A stretch of DNA of 64,000 nucleotides from Brevibacillus dissolubilis (GTDB taxonomy: Bacteria > Bacillota > Bacilli > Brevibacillales > Brevibacillaceae): positions 806,001-870,000 of the forward strand of contig NZ_VCNA01000001.1 of the NCBI RefSeq assembly GCF_006170445.1. The letters run 5' to 3'. How positions within the stretch are numbered: the first letter of the stretch is position 1; the number at the start of each line of letters is the position of its first letter. Positions 23,400 through 32,638 of the stretch are shown piece by piece. The notes under the pieces were generated by a model, which did no database searches, was not told the DNA's origin, and saw nothing but the letters and a program-made list of their open reading frames with translations. The position numbers and the translations under genes were made by a program.

Positions 23400-24788
23400 T
23401 TAATAGTCGCTTGAGCCGATCAGGGAGAGCAGATAAAAGAAGGCGATGGTTCCGAGGAGAACCCAGACCCATGCAGGGGTTTGGGGTTTGACGAGCAGAT
23501 GTCCGCATTGCTGACAGCGTGGTGAGGATTGAGGCTGGGGTTGGACGGATGCGGTGTGGAGTTGGTTAGAGGTTTGACAGTTGCGGCAAATGATTGGGCG
23601 CAAGTGGTGTTTAGGGGGGAAGGGATTACTCTGATTGTCAGATTGATGGGATTCAGGGGATTGATTGGCTTGGTGAGCTTGATGGACCCGAGGGACTTGA
23701 TGGATATGGTGAACATAGGGGGTTTGCTGAACCTGCCCGGCCCTATTCTCCCCAATTTTCCACGCCTCCTGCACCCGATCTCCTTTCCGTGAAGGAGTCC
23801 TGTCTCCATACGTAATCGGACCAGCGAGCAGAGCTGCCTTTAGTTCATCCATGTTTTGTAACCGGTCCTTCGCCTTGACAGCAAGCCCGCGCAGCAAGGC
23901 AGATTCCACTGCGGGTGGGATCATCACCCCGAGGCGGGACGGTGGGATCAGGGTGTCACTTTCCAACCGGTTGAGCGATTCTGGCGGTGGTTGCCCGCTA
24001 ATCGCCCGATAAAAGGTGGCACAGACAGCATATACATCTGTCCAAGGGCCGTGGTTGCCTTTGCTCCGGTATTGCTCCTCGGGGGCATAACCTGGCTTAT
24101 AGATGATCGACATGCTTTTGCTCCGGTCCTTAAACGCATAGCGGGCGGCACCGAAGTCGAGAATTTTGACCTGCTGGCTGTTGGTCAGATATATATTATC
24201 GGGGCTGATATCTCGATGAAGCATGCCCAGCTCGTTAACGGCCCGCAGCGCATCTGCTACGGGGAGCATGATGCGGAGCGCGGTATCTACCGTAATCCTT
24301 CCGCCTTTTCGCTCCAGATACTGCTTGAACGTCTCTCCCTCCAGATACTGCATCGCCATATAAGCCGTGCCATTCTCATAAAACGCATCCACGACCGAAA
24401 CGATCCCCGGATGACGGTTAAACCGCTGTAGCGCCCGCACCTCATCCATGAACCGCCCCAATCCATATTGAAAATACTCACGGTAATTCTCCGTATGCGG
24501 TGTGACGCTTTGACTGTTGGGAACCCGCGATGCTACATCAAGTGGTAAAAATTCTTTGATCGCAAGCTTGACGCACTGCCTCTGACGAACATCCAGGCCC
24601 AGATAGGTGATGCCAAAACCGCCCTGCCCAAGCACTTTTCCCAGCAGGTAACGTTCTGCAAGCACCGTGCGAAGCGGGAGATACAGCGGGGATGCGGGGT
24701 ATTTCCTTTCATTAAACCCACACGTGACACACGCTCCACTCCCCTGCCACTCCCTCATGCAGCCCATGCACAGACCGACGCCGTTCAT
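23400..24788 (-). CDS. Zinc-ribbon Ser/Thr protein kinase, tail-anchored
   Basis: This 462 aa protein has an N-terminal zinc ribbon (CMGC...CVTCG), a kinase domain at about residues 43-310 with GQGGFG, LAIKEFLP, HRDISPDNIY and DFGAAR, a long His/Gln/Ser-rich linker, a second zinc ribbon (CRNC...CQQCG) and a C-terminal membrane helix ending in about five residues. It is closely related to the kinase domain of the downstream PASTA kinase but lacks any extracellular sensor, so it may be the intracellular arm of the same system. Its ATG overlaps the preceding FHA gene by four bases, indicating coupling. Confidence 0.86.
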   Translation of the reverse strand: MNGVGLCMGCMREWQGSGACVTCGFNERKYPASPLYLPLRTVLAERYLLGKVLGQGGFGITYLGLDVRQRQCVKLAIKEFLPLDVASRVPNSQSVTPHTENYREYFQYGLGRFMDEVRALQRFNRHPGIVSVVDAFYENGTAYMAMQYLEGETFKQYLERKGGRITVDTALRIMLPVADALRAVNELGMLHRDISPDNIYLTNSQQVKILDFGAARYAFKDRSKSMSIIYKPGYAPEEQYRSKGNHGPWTDVYAVCATFYRAISGQPPPESLNRLESDTLIPPSRLGVMIPPAVESALLRGLAVKAKDRLQNMDELKAALLAGPITYGDRTPSRKGDRVQEAWKIGENRAGQVQQTPYVHHIHQVPRVHQAHQANQSPESHQSDNQSNPFPPKHHLRPIICRNCQTSNQLHTASVQPQPQSSPRCQQCGHLLVKPQTPAWVWVLLGTIAFFYLLSLIGSSDY

Positions 24789-25573
24789 CCCAACACCTCA
24801 AACGTTGTTACACCGTTACCGATCCGAAACACGCGCGGCCCTCCGTCTACAGCCCTGCCGACCTCGACCGAACCGTTTAACCGTACCCAGCCACCTGCAT
24901 GTTCAGTTGCAGCGTAAAACGTACCATTGGTAGACTGCAAATCTTCGACGATCACCACCGTAGGATCATAAGCATCCATGGAGATCCTCACATGAGCGCG
25001 GGAGACCTCTTGATTTGGAATCACCAGATTCGCCTGGCTCGGGTCCCGACCGATAACCAGCCCCTCTGCGGGTATAGGAAATGCTGAACCTGCATACATA
25101 CCAGCTACACATTGGATCGTGACCGGCCCGACGAAATCATCTGTGCCGCGAGCGACCAACGAATGCGGATGCTGATAGGACTGTGCCTGTGCCCATGCAC
25201 CATTTCCGCCCCCATACTCGTTCGCACCTACCGGATAGGAGGAGTCAAATGCCATCACGATGGCCGGAATCCCCAAAAAGGCTGAACCAAGCCCCCACAG
25301 CCAAAAGTCTTTTCCCAGCCGTTCTGCGATCTTTCCGTACAGATAAACGGTAAAAATAATAGCCCCCAGATACGGAATGAGTATCGTCAATAGAAACCAG
25401 CTGGAAATCCCTGCACAACGGCAAAGCAGCACCAGATTATAAACCGGAATGAAAAACTCGCCCAATGTCCCGATCCCGAATTTTTGACCGATCCGATAAT
25501 AGGTATAGGCGGTGAACGCATACACCCCGCCAACAAATATCACGACAATTAATGCCGCAATCCAATCATCCAT
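24785..25573 (-). CDS. Membrane protein with C-terminal FHA domain
   Basis: This 262 aa protein has about four membrane helices in the first 115 residues, resembling the DUF5684-type module, followed by a soluble FHA domain at about residues 165-262 with VIGRDPSQANLVI, SRAHVRI and STNGTFY. The FHA part would face the cytoplasm and recruit phosphorylated kinase or substrate to the membrane. The gene is nine bases after the PP2C gene and overlaps the following kinase gene by four bases. The role of the membrane part is unknown. Confidence 0.82.
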   Translation of the reverse strand: MDDWIAALIVVIFVGGVYAFTAYTYYRIGQKFGIGTLGEFFIPVYNLVLLCRCAGISSWFLLTILIPYLGAIIFTVYLYGKIAERLGKDFWLWGLGSAFLGIPAIVMAFDSSYPVGANEYGGGNGAWAQAQSYQHPHSLVARGTDDFVGPVTIQCVAGMYAGSAFPIPAEGLVIGRDPSQANLVIPNQEVSRAHVRISMDAYDPTVVIVEDLQSTNGTFYAATEHAGGWVRLNGSVEVGRAVDGGPRVFRIGNGVTTFEVLG

Positions 25574-25582
25574 TTTTTCACC

Positions 25583-26326
25583 TCACCCGTAATAAAGTGC
25601 AATCGCTGAATAGTTGTCATGTTTCCCCGTGGCGCGCTTGAGCAGAATTTGCTCCATCCGGATAAGCCAGTCTTGCGGATGCTGTGATTTACTGAGCGTG
25701 ACTTCCATCTCGATCTCGGTCACATATTCCCAAAATCCATCGGTACACAGCAAAAACACATCACCTGCCATAAGCTCCACCGGCTCCCCTTGTATCGTCG
25801 GCCGTAGATCCTCCTTTTTGCCTAGTGAGCGCAGGACTCGATTGCGGTCTTCGTGGTATCGGATTTGATCCACCCTGATCTCGCCAGCATTGACCATCAC
25901 TTGTGGCACACTGTGGTCTTTGGTATGAAACAACATTCGTCCGCCGCGAAAATGATACAGCCGCGCATCCCCGATATGGGCCCACATCACCCGCTTGCCG
26001 TCGGAGAGGAGCATCACCATCGTGGTCTGCATCGAGGTGAGCATCCGATCGCTCTCCTGTCTGGCAATGATCGCTTCATTGGCGTTATAGATATGCTTTT
26101 GCAGGGCTTTCAGTGTAAACGATCCTTTTTGCCGAAATGAGCGGATGATCTCTGTGACAGCCAGCTGTGAAGCGACCTCACCTCCCCTGTGACCACCCAT
26201 ACCGTCGCAGATGACCCAGCAGGTGGTACCAAAGCTCTCATGTTGGGCAAAATCACCGCAATCCTGATTCTGCTCGCGCCCGCCTGCCTTGCATAATACC
26301 GGTGCCGTGATAAACGTCATCGCCAT
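25583..26326 (-). CDS. PP2C-family Ser/Thr phosphatase
   Basis: This 247 aa soluble phosphatase has the PPM/PP2C metal-binding motifs: N-Q-D near residue 20, CDGMGGHRGGEVAS, HIGDARLYHF, CTDGFWE and KHDNYSAI. It probably reverses phosphorylation by the two kinases of the cluster, as PrpC does for PrkC. Its start overlaps the stop of the protease-FHA gene by one base. The length is typical of bacterial PrpC-like enzymes. It lacks a membrane anchor, unlike the second phosphatase at 27990-29201. Confidence 0.88.
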   Translation of the reverse strand: MAMTFITAPVLCKAGGREQNQDCGDFAQHESFGTTCWVICDGMGGHRGGEVASQLAVTEIIRSFRQKGSFTLKALQKHIYNANEAIIARQESDRMLTSMQTTMVMLLSDGKRVMWAHIGDARLYHFRGGRMLFHTKDHSVPQVMVNAGEIRVDQIRYHEDRNRVLRSLGKKEDLRPTIQGEPVELMAGDVFLLCTDGFWEYVTEIEMEVTLSKSQHPQDWLIRMEQILLKRATGKHDNYSAIALYYG

Positions 26327-27798
26327 TACTCCATTCGTATCTCAAATTGTGTATGGACGGTGCCCAGGTAAAAACGGTCGCCTGAGCGAAGGGCTCTTGG
26401 CTGGTGCGGAATCAAGCGTTCACCTGATGCTAAAAAGGTGCCATTGGTTGAACCGCAGTCTTCTACATATACCACGCCCTTGACCCGATCGAAACGCACC
26501 ATGCAATGCTTGCCGCTGATCTCGCTTGACGTTCCGGGAAACACAATCTGGCTTCGCGCGGGATCTCGGCCAAAGATCAACGGCTGTTCACGCAGGGTAA
26601 ACTCTTGCGACTTGTAAACGCCGGCAATTCCGATGAGTGCGGCTTTTTGCGGGGACGCAGGGGGAGTGGGATGATGTCCGATGGGAGGGATGGTGTGGGG
26701 AGATCGGGGATTAGCCGGGTCGGATGGGGTTGGCGCGGATGAACCTGCACCAATGCTATTTTGAAATTGTCCTCCTGAACTCACTCCCGAACCGTTCGAT
26801 CCATTGCTAACCCGCCCATAGTGCCCCGCAGGTCTGCTTCCGCCAGGCGACAGCCCCTGCGGCAAAACGCGCTGGCTTACTTCGCGGACGATCACCTGCC
26901 CTCTTTTCGTCAAGGTCAGGAAAAGAGCACCACCGCCAAGTGCGACAGCAAGGACGGCGAGGATCAGCAATGGCGCATTTTGATCCCAAGTCTTGCCGAG
27001 TGGCGACAACAAGCTGCTGCTGCTCACATCATAGGGGATCCCAAGCGTATCCAGCTCCACCCGCAACTCCTCTACCTGCACGGCCCAGCCGATCCCTTCG
27101 CCTTCGGGTACGCGCGTGACGGTGGTCTGCCCGTCTTGACCGACGACGACTGCCTGCACCAATGACTTCATTACATTGATGCCGACGAGTGCCCCTTCTT
27201 CATTAAAAAGCGGGCCGCCTGAGTTACCAGGGTTGATCGCCGCATCTGTCTGATAGAGGCCGACGCCATCTGGTGAATGTACGCTTGCGCTGATGATGCC
27301 TTTGGAGACCTTGACCGTGACTGCTGCCTCTTGATCAGCCTGATCATCGGCCGCCGCCGGGAAGCCCATCGCGTAGACATTCATCCCCGTCTTGATGTCT
27401 TTGCTGTCTGCGAGTTTGACTGGAGGTTTATCCATCGGTTGCTCCAGTTGCAGGATAGCCAGGTCTTTGACCGGTGAATGCCATTTGACCTGTGTCGCGA
27501 TACCTTGGTTGCCGCCAAGATAAATAAAAGCCTGTCCTCCACTCGCCGTACAATCAACGACGTGCCAGTTGGTCACGACATGGTCCGAGTTACCTGTGAG
27601 AAAGCCCGAACCCGTCCCTGTCCCGTTTTCCGTCTGACACAAGATGCGGACGGTACTGCTTTGATTTTCTTCCAACAAGTCATAAGCGTAGGCGACAATC
27701 GGGTTGGTTGAGTGTACAACCAGTTGAAGCAGCAGCAGACTGATACAGAGCCGCCTGATCAGGTGTGGGACTGGATTGTGCTCATGGGGGCTGATCAT
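26326..27798 (-). CDS. Membrane-anchored HtrA-like serine protease with cytoplasmic FHA domain
   Basis: This 490 aa protein has a signal or anchor helix at about 14-38, then a trypsin-like (S1C) domain at about 45-255 with His in TNWHVV, Asp in VKDLAIL and Ser in NPGNSGGPL, so the triad is complete. There is no PDZ domain. A membrane helix at about 275-297 leads to a Gly/Ser/Pro-rich linker and a C-terminal FHA domain (about 395-485: IFGRDPARSQIVF, SGKHCMV, STNGTFL). The protease should be outside and the FHA inside, linking external proteolysis to internal phosphorylation. This fusion is unusual. The start follows AAAGGTGG; a 191-base gap separates it from the previous gene. Confidence 0.85.
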   Translation of the reverse strand: MISPHEHNPVPHLIRRLCISLLLLQLVVHSTNPIVAYAYDLLEENQSSTVRILCQTENGTGTGSGFLTGNSDHVVTNWHVVDCTASGGQAFIYLGGNQGIATQVKWHSPVKDLAILQLEQPMDKPPVKLADSKDIKTGMNVYAMGFPAAADDQADQEAAVTVKVSKGIISASVHSPDGVGLYQTDAAINPGNSGGPLFNEEGALVGINVMKSLVQAVVVGQDGQTTVTRVPEGEGIGWAVQVEELRVELDTLGIPYDVSSSSLLSPLGKTWDQNAPLLILAVLAVALGGGALFLTLTKRGQVIVREVSQRVLPQGLSPGGSRPAGHYGRVSNGSNGSGVSSGGQFQNSIGAGSSAPTPSDPANPRSPHTIPPIGHHPTPPASPQKAALIGIAGVYKSQEFTLREQPLIFGRDPARSQIVFPGTSSEISGKHCMVRFDRVKGVVYVEDCGSTNGTFLASGERLIPHQPRALRSGDRFYLGTVHTQFEIRME

Positions 27799-27989
27799 GA
27801 TGAACCACCACCTTTGTTTAGGGTATGGATTTGATGCTTGGATCTGCTTTGTTGAGTGTGGCTACGGCTGGTTTGGACTGTCGTTTATGGCTACTTGTGT
27901 AAGACTGTTGTCTGTGGCTGCGTTTCATGTACGCTCAGGTTTCGGGCTGCGGGCTGCTATCGGGTGAGACGTCGGCGTTGGTTGGGCCG

Positions 27990-29201
27990 TCAGCGTTGGT
28001 TGGGCATTGGCACTGTTTGGGCTGTCGGCGTTAGTGGTGCCTCCTGTTTGTGAAGTGGTATGCTGCCTGTTTTCCCTTCTTGTTTGCCGTCAGGCTGTAC
28101 CGGTACGACAGCGGGATTGGTTCGGAACCACTTTTGGTACGTAAAATATCCGCCTCCAACCGCTACCACCGCCAAAACGATGAATAAAACACCCCACCAT
28201 AGGCGCAAACGGTTGCCAAACCTTATTCCTTGCCTGCGTTTTCTTCCTTTCAGATCGACCAGGTCCTCATCAGCCGCTTTTGCATAGCTCGGATGATGAC
28301 TTAGCTCTTCCGCATAGTCTGACTTACTTTCACCGTCCTGACGAGCATTTGTGTTACTTTTCTGACTATTATTGTGATCAAGGATTCTTTTCCCTGCTGG
28401 CGCACTCTGCGTCTCAGATCTCCCGTGCTCCCTTTCCTGCTCATCCACACAAGCCAGGATCGCGACGGTCACATTGTCCTGATACTTCCTTCGCTTGGCG
28501 AGCACGCGCTCCAGCAGCATGGTGGAGGCAGTCTGGGCATCGTTTTCCAATGACTCAATGATCTCCCCCTCATCCAGCACACCGTGTAGGCCGTCACTGC
28601 ATAAGAGGACCTTGTCACCATGGTACAAGGGAAGCGGTTTCACATTCGCGTCCACCTCAGGGATTTCGCGCAGACCGAGATAGCTGGTCAACGCAGCACG
28701 GTGCGGATGATTGTCAGCCTCTTCTTTGCTCATCCGCCCCTGGGCCACCTCGTCGTCCAAGCGGCGTGCATACACATGATCTTCCGTCAAGGGGATCAAC
28801 TGATGATGGCGGTAGAGGTAAATGCGGCTATCTCCCACCGAGACCCAAAACAGATGCTGATCATGGATCACGGTTGCGATCAGCGTCGTACCCACTTGGT
28901 TTTCCAAGCCTTGATCCACCGCCATCTGATTCACCACGGCATTCGCCTGATGAAGCGCACGCCGGAGCAACTCCATCACCGGCCCACGGTGCGCAAGCGT
29001 CTGGTATTCCATCAACATGGTGCTTACTGCGGCCTGACTCGCTTCGCCGCCCATCGCCATTCCGCCCATTCCGTCAGCAAGCACGGACAAAACGCCTCTT
29101 GTGCCCACCACCTCCGCATAATCCCAATTGGAAAAGCCAAACGCATCCTGCTGTTCCTCACGCGCCCCGATATGCTGTGCGTTGCCTGGGATGATTCGCA
29201 T
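27990..29201 (-). CDS. PP2C-family phosphatase with membrane helix and external tail
   Basis: This 403 aa protein has a PP2C domain at about residues 1-250 (ADGMGGMAMGGEAS, VGDSRIYLYR, CSDGLHG, DNVTVAI), a charged linker, one membrane helix at about 337-358 and a short Pro/Thr-rich external tail. It parallels PrpC-like phosphatases but is membrane bound. It lies nine bases after the VWA gene with an AAGGAGG ribosome site. Next to its stop is a short tandem repeat (GCCCAACCAACGC-type) in which TGA of one copy is CGA in the other, so the C-terminus may have varied recently. Confidence 0.86.
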   Translation of the reverse strand: MRIIPGNAQHIGAREEQQDAFGFSNWDYAEVVGTRGVLSVLADGMGGMAMGGEASQAAVSTMLMEYQTLAHRGPVMELLRRALHQANAVVNQMAVDQGLENQVGTTLIATVIHDQHLFWVSVGDSRIYLYRHHQLIPLTEDHVYARRLDDEVAQGRMSKEEADNHPHRAALTSYLGLREIPEVDANVKPLPLYHGDKVLLCSDGLHGVLDEGEIIESLENDAQTASTMLLERVLAKRRKYQDNVTVAILACVDEQEREHGRSETQSAPAGKRILDHNNSQKSNTNARQDGESKSDYAEELSHHPSYAKAADEDLVDLKGRKRRQGIRFGNRLRLWWGVLFIVLAVVAVGGGYFTYQKWFRTNPAVVPVQPDGKQEGKTGSIPLHKQEAPLTPTAQTVPMPNQR

Positions 29202-29210
29202 ACGTCCTCC

Positions 29211-30908
29211 TTAGCTGATAGTGAGACGGAGCTCGGTTCGACCGATGACAAGCTTATCGTCTGATTGTAACTTTTGTCTCCCTACGATGGGTATGCCATT
29301 GACGATAGTCCTATACCTGACATGCATATGCTCTAGCTTTGTAAGATACACTTGACCCGCCTCGCACGTAAGCAGGCAATGATGAGGGGCAAGATCCGGG
29401 TCTCCGAGTATGGCAAGCGTCCCTTTTTCATGCTTGCTCCCCAGATATAGCTGCTCACCTTCGCGGAGCACGGCCTCATAGACCTGCCCGTTAACACGCT
29501 TGGAGCCGATTACGGTAAAACGAAGGTGCAGTGATGTGCGGAAGAAAGACTGTGGTATCGGCGTTTCTCCTGATGCCCCTGGAGAATTTGTCTTACCCGC
29601 ATCGGCCCTGTCTTGCAACTCGGATAAGCCCGAATCAGTCTGAGAGGTTGAACTTTTCTGCACCGCTTGGCTCGATCCAACCCCAGCCAATTCACTCTTC
29701 CCGACGTGAATTTCCCTGCGGATCGCTTGCACCTGGCTTCCTTTTCGCACGATAAAAATAATTCCGGCCACACCCACGACCAGCAGCACCACCAGTACCG
29801 TGATGGTCACCGGATTTTTCCATGCCGTTTCAAGGGGAAAAAAGCTGTTGGCTCCCGTCCCTGTCGCTGGCAGATCACTGGACTGTTTCCCGGATGGTTC
29901 CCCGCCTGGCACTGGCTGTTGCCCCGAATCGTGCCCCTTCTCTTGGCTAGCCCCCGTCACATTAGGCACGCGGACATCCAGACCATCTGACAGCACTTTA
30001 GCCCCATCCTTCACTTGTACCTGCAGCCGGTAGACATTCCCATCTCCCCCGCAAGTCCCACAATCCAAACGTGCCACCAGCCGCTGATGAATCTCCCTGT
30101 ACACATCAGCATACGCCTCTTGAAGCGACACCTTACGCGGCTGATAGTACTCTCCGCCTGAGCTGCGGGCGAACTCCCCCAGCACAGACAGATATGCCTG
30201 CTTTTCATCGGTCAACGGCGCATTGTAAAACCCGATGGCATAGATCGGGATTGAACTGATCTGCATGGCTTTCAGCACTTCTTCTTTAGTAATCCCGCCT
30301 TCCACCGTGTCGTGACCATCTGAGAGTGTGATGATCACCCGCCGATTAGGCAGGTCTGCGTCCTTGCGTTGTCCCAACTCCAGCGCCCGCATGATCCCCT
30401 GATGAAACGCCGTTCCCTGATCCTGTGCATGGATCCCCTGCACCTTGGCTTTGAGTGCAGATGTGTCTGCCGTGAAATCCTGCAAGACGTTCACCTTTTC
30501 ACCAAACGTCACAAGGGTTGCCCTATCCTTCACCGTCATATTGCCAACCCAGGTCAGCAAGGCTTCCTTCATATCGCTAAGCTGCCCCGCCCTGATCGAT
30601 GTAGAGACATCAATGAGAAAAATATACGAAATCCCTTCCCCTGTCTCATCAAACGGCTTCAGATCCACTACCTTCAGCGGATTCGTCCCAAGCGTTGCAC
30701 TCAGCTGTTCGGGCCGCAATGCAGTCAGCGGCTGCCCTGATGAATCACGCAAATCGAGATAGGTCAGCAGTTGGGGAAAAGCTTCCGAATAGACTGATTC
30801 GACATGAAAAGTTGCCACTTCACCGGTACTCGCCGTCGCGGCTGGATAGGCCCAGAGGTTGAACAGAAGCAAGGGAAGCCACACAAAAAAAGGAGCCAGG
30901 CGTCTCAT
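29211..30908 (-). CDS. VWA-domain membrane protein with cytoplasmic FHA domain
   Basis: This 565 aa protein has a signal peptide (to about Ala26), an extracytoplasmic von Willebrand A domain at about 90-265 with the metal site FLIDVSTSIRAG and LSDGHDT, a Pro/Gly-rich region, a membrane helix at about 370-392 and a C-terminal FHA-like domain at about 470-565. VWA domains bind protein ligands through a metal; here an external ligand could be coupled to internal phosphopeptide binding. It is the first gene of the cluster, preceded by a terminator and a possible promoter. The FHA core is less canonical than in its neighbours. Confidence 0.83.
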   Translation of the reverse strand: MRRLAPFFVWLPLLLFNLWAYPAATASTGEVATFHVESVYSEAFPQLLTYLDLRDSSGQPLTALRPEQLSATLGTNPLKVVDLKPFDETGEGISYIFLIDVSTSIRAGQLSDMKEALLTWVGNMTVKDRATLVTFGEKVNVLQDFTADTSALKAKVQGIHAQDQGTAFHQGIMRALELGQRKDADLPNRRVIITLSDGHDTVEGGITKEEVLKAMQISSIPIYAIGFYNAPLTDEKQAYLSVLGEFARSSGGEYYQPRKVSLQEAYADVYREIHQRLVARLDCGTCGGDGNVYRLQVQVKDGAKVLSDGLDVRVPNVTGASQEKGHDSGQQPVPGGEPSGKQSSDLPATGTGANSFFPLETAWKNPVTITVLVVLLVVGVAGIIFIVRKGSQVQAIRREIHVGKSELAGVGSSQAVQKSSTSQTDSGLSELQDRADAGKTNSPGASGETPIPQSFFRTSLHLRFTVIGSKRVNGQVYEAVLREGEQLYLGSKHEKGTLAILGDPDLAPHHCLLTCEAGQVYLTKLEHMHVRYRTIVNGIPIVGRQKLQSDDKLVIGRTELRLTIS

Positions 30909-30948
30909 CTTGATGTCTCACCAGCTTTCGTCGGGTCTCTGGTATCCA

Positions 30949-30976
30949 TATCTATGCGGCCAAATTCGGTTTACAA
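30949..30976 (-). promoter_or_regulatory. Possible promoter of the VWA-kinase cluster
   Basis: On the minus strand TTGTAA (30976-30971), 16 bases, TAGATA (30954-30949) resembles a sigma-A promoter about 40 bases before the VWA start codon. Confidence 0.35.
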
Positions 30977-30989
30977 GCATACATACATG

Positions 30990-31027
30990 AAAAAAAGCCG
31001 ATGTTGTTCATAGACAACGCCTCGGCT
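30990..31027 (-). terminator. Terminator of the ECF sigma operon
   Basis: AGCCGA plus GTTGT pair with ACAAC plus TCGGCT, followed by TTTTTTT on the minus strand. It isolates the kinase cluster from the sigma operon. Confidence 0.85.
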
Positions 31028-31112
31028 GTATGTGAATCAAGGTAGTTTCGGTGCTCATGTGATGATCAATCACGAAGATTTTTGGTATTTACTTCCTGTT
31101 CTCGTTCCTTTC

Positions 31113-32582
31113 CTATTCACCCGAAGAGGCTCGATCAACCTGCCCCTGACCGATTTGACCAAGCTGACCATGTTGACCAAGCTGACCATTTTGACCAACC
31201 TGACCGCTTTGCTCCATCCGATTCATCTGCTCCAACTCTTTCTCCAACCCACTGTCATGAATGAGCTGAACCTCTTCTTGCATCAGCTTATCTTCTTCGT
31301 ACTCTTCGTCCTCATATCTGGTTCGTCCGAACAGGAGCTTCACTCCCCCACCGATCAGCAGCAGGCAGACCACAGCTGTCTGGAAATGTTCCTGAATAAA
31401 GTAAAAGATTTGAGCCGTTGGACTGATTTGCCGCAGGAAATCCAAGAAGATATGATCAGCAAGGTAGAACATCCCCAGCAACACTAAAATCGTCCCAAAC
31501 ATCCGACGGCGCTTCATGACCCACTCGATCGGGGCGATATCCCGTCCCATCTGGCTGTTCGGCTGATACTTGCTCACAGCATGCAGCGCATCAAAAAAGC
31601 TGTAAAACCACAGAATCGGAATCAAGAAAAAGAAAACGGAGAGATGAAGCACATCCATGATATAAAAGGTAAACAAAAAGGCTCCCATGAACTGAATCCC
31701 GCGTGTCTGCAATCCAAGATACATATGCCCCGCTCCGGGGAAAATCGAGAGAAACATCGCCAGCACCTTGCTTTTGTGCCCTTGCTCCCAGTTCTTTTCC
31801 ATCTCTTCAAAAATGGTTTGATCCGGGACTGACTCTCCCTTGCTCTTGCGCGAGAGTTGTTTAATCGCATCGAAAAAGCTATACACCCATACACCCGGCA
31901 ACACCAGCATGAAGATCATGAATTTATCGCGGTTCGTCGCAAAAACCAACAGCAGAATCATCAAAAACAACCCGAAAAACGCAATCATAAAGCCAAATCC
32001 ACGGTTCATCAGCCCCAGACGGAGATGTCCCAAGCCCGGAATAAACGACATGAGCACGGTCAAAATACGTTCCTCACTGCTGACATACTGCGGCATCAGC
32101 TGAGGAACAGCTGTTGCTCCGTTCGATCCGTGTCCCTGATAGCTATGCCCATTCGTCCCGTAGTGCGCCTGCCCCTGCTGCTCATAAAAGCCGCCATGAT
32201 CCAATGACACACCCGCTGCCTGTGTACCATGTGTCGTATACCCGTCATTGGCTTCCCCCACTTGATTCACATTGAGTCCAGATGGATACGGAACTCCACC
32301 CATTCCAGGCGCCATTCCCTGCGGACCTGTAGCTGTCAGTTGGCGGTTACTCAACAGCGTGATCACCAAATCCAGCATATTGACCCCCCAAATCACAGGA
32401 GCCAATACCAGCATCACCATCGGATCATCGTCGTTTGTCAGCGCCACCAGCATGGCTGTGACGAAGAACAGTCCGAAAAATAGAATCCCGTAAAACAGGC
32501 CCCGTCCTTTTTTATTGATATACAGATGCCCCGCCCCAGGTAGGAAGCCGAGGAAAAACGCCGTTAATGCACTTTTATTCAT
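31113..32582 (-). CDS. Polytopic membrane protein with three TM2-like repeats
   Basis: This protein of about 489 aa holds three copies of a motif of type F(L/I)PG(A/L)GHLY(I/L)xxxxRG, each followed by two hydrophobic helices, at about residues 12-90, 185-265 and 285-370. Further helices and an acidic, Gln/Gly-rich tail follow (repeats of GQ(V/L)GQ type). TM2-like domains are common but of unknown function. The start is the ATG at 32582 after GGAGGG. It lies 56 bases after the anti-sigma gene and shares its operon, so it may be the output or a sensor of the ECF system. Its exact function is unknown. Confidence 0.7.
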   Translation of the reverse strand: MNKSALTAFFLGFLPGAGHLYINKKGRGLFYGILFFGLFFVTAMLVALTNDDDPMVMLVLAPVIWGVNMLDLVITLLSNRQLTATGPQGMAPGMGGVPYPSGLNVNQVGEANDGYTTHGTQAAGVSLDHGGFYEQQGQAHYGTNGHSYQGHGSNGATAVPQLMPQYVSSEERILTVLMSFIPGLGHLRLGLMNRGFGFMIAFFGLFLMILLLVFATNRDKFMIFMLVLPGVWVYSFFDAIKQLSRKSKGESVPDQTIFEEMEKNWEQGHKSKVLAMFLSIFPGAGHMYLGLQTRGIQFMGAFLFTFYIMDVLHLSVFFFLIPILWFYSFFDALHAVSKYQPNSQMGRDIAPIEWVMKRRRMFGTILVLLGMFYLADHIFLDFLRQISPTAQIFYFIQEHFQTAVVCLLLIGGGVKLLFGRTRYEDEEYEEDKLMQEEVQLIHDSGLEKELEQMNRMEQSGQVGQNGQLGQHGQLGQIGQGQVDRASSGE

Positions 32583-32638
32583 CGAAAAGCCCTCCATTAT
32601 TCTCGCTCTGTCTGCACGGCCTGCCAGCACGTACGTTT

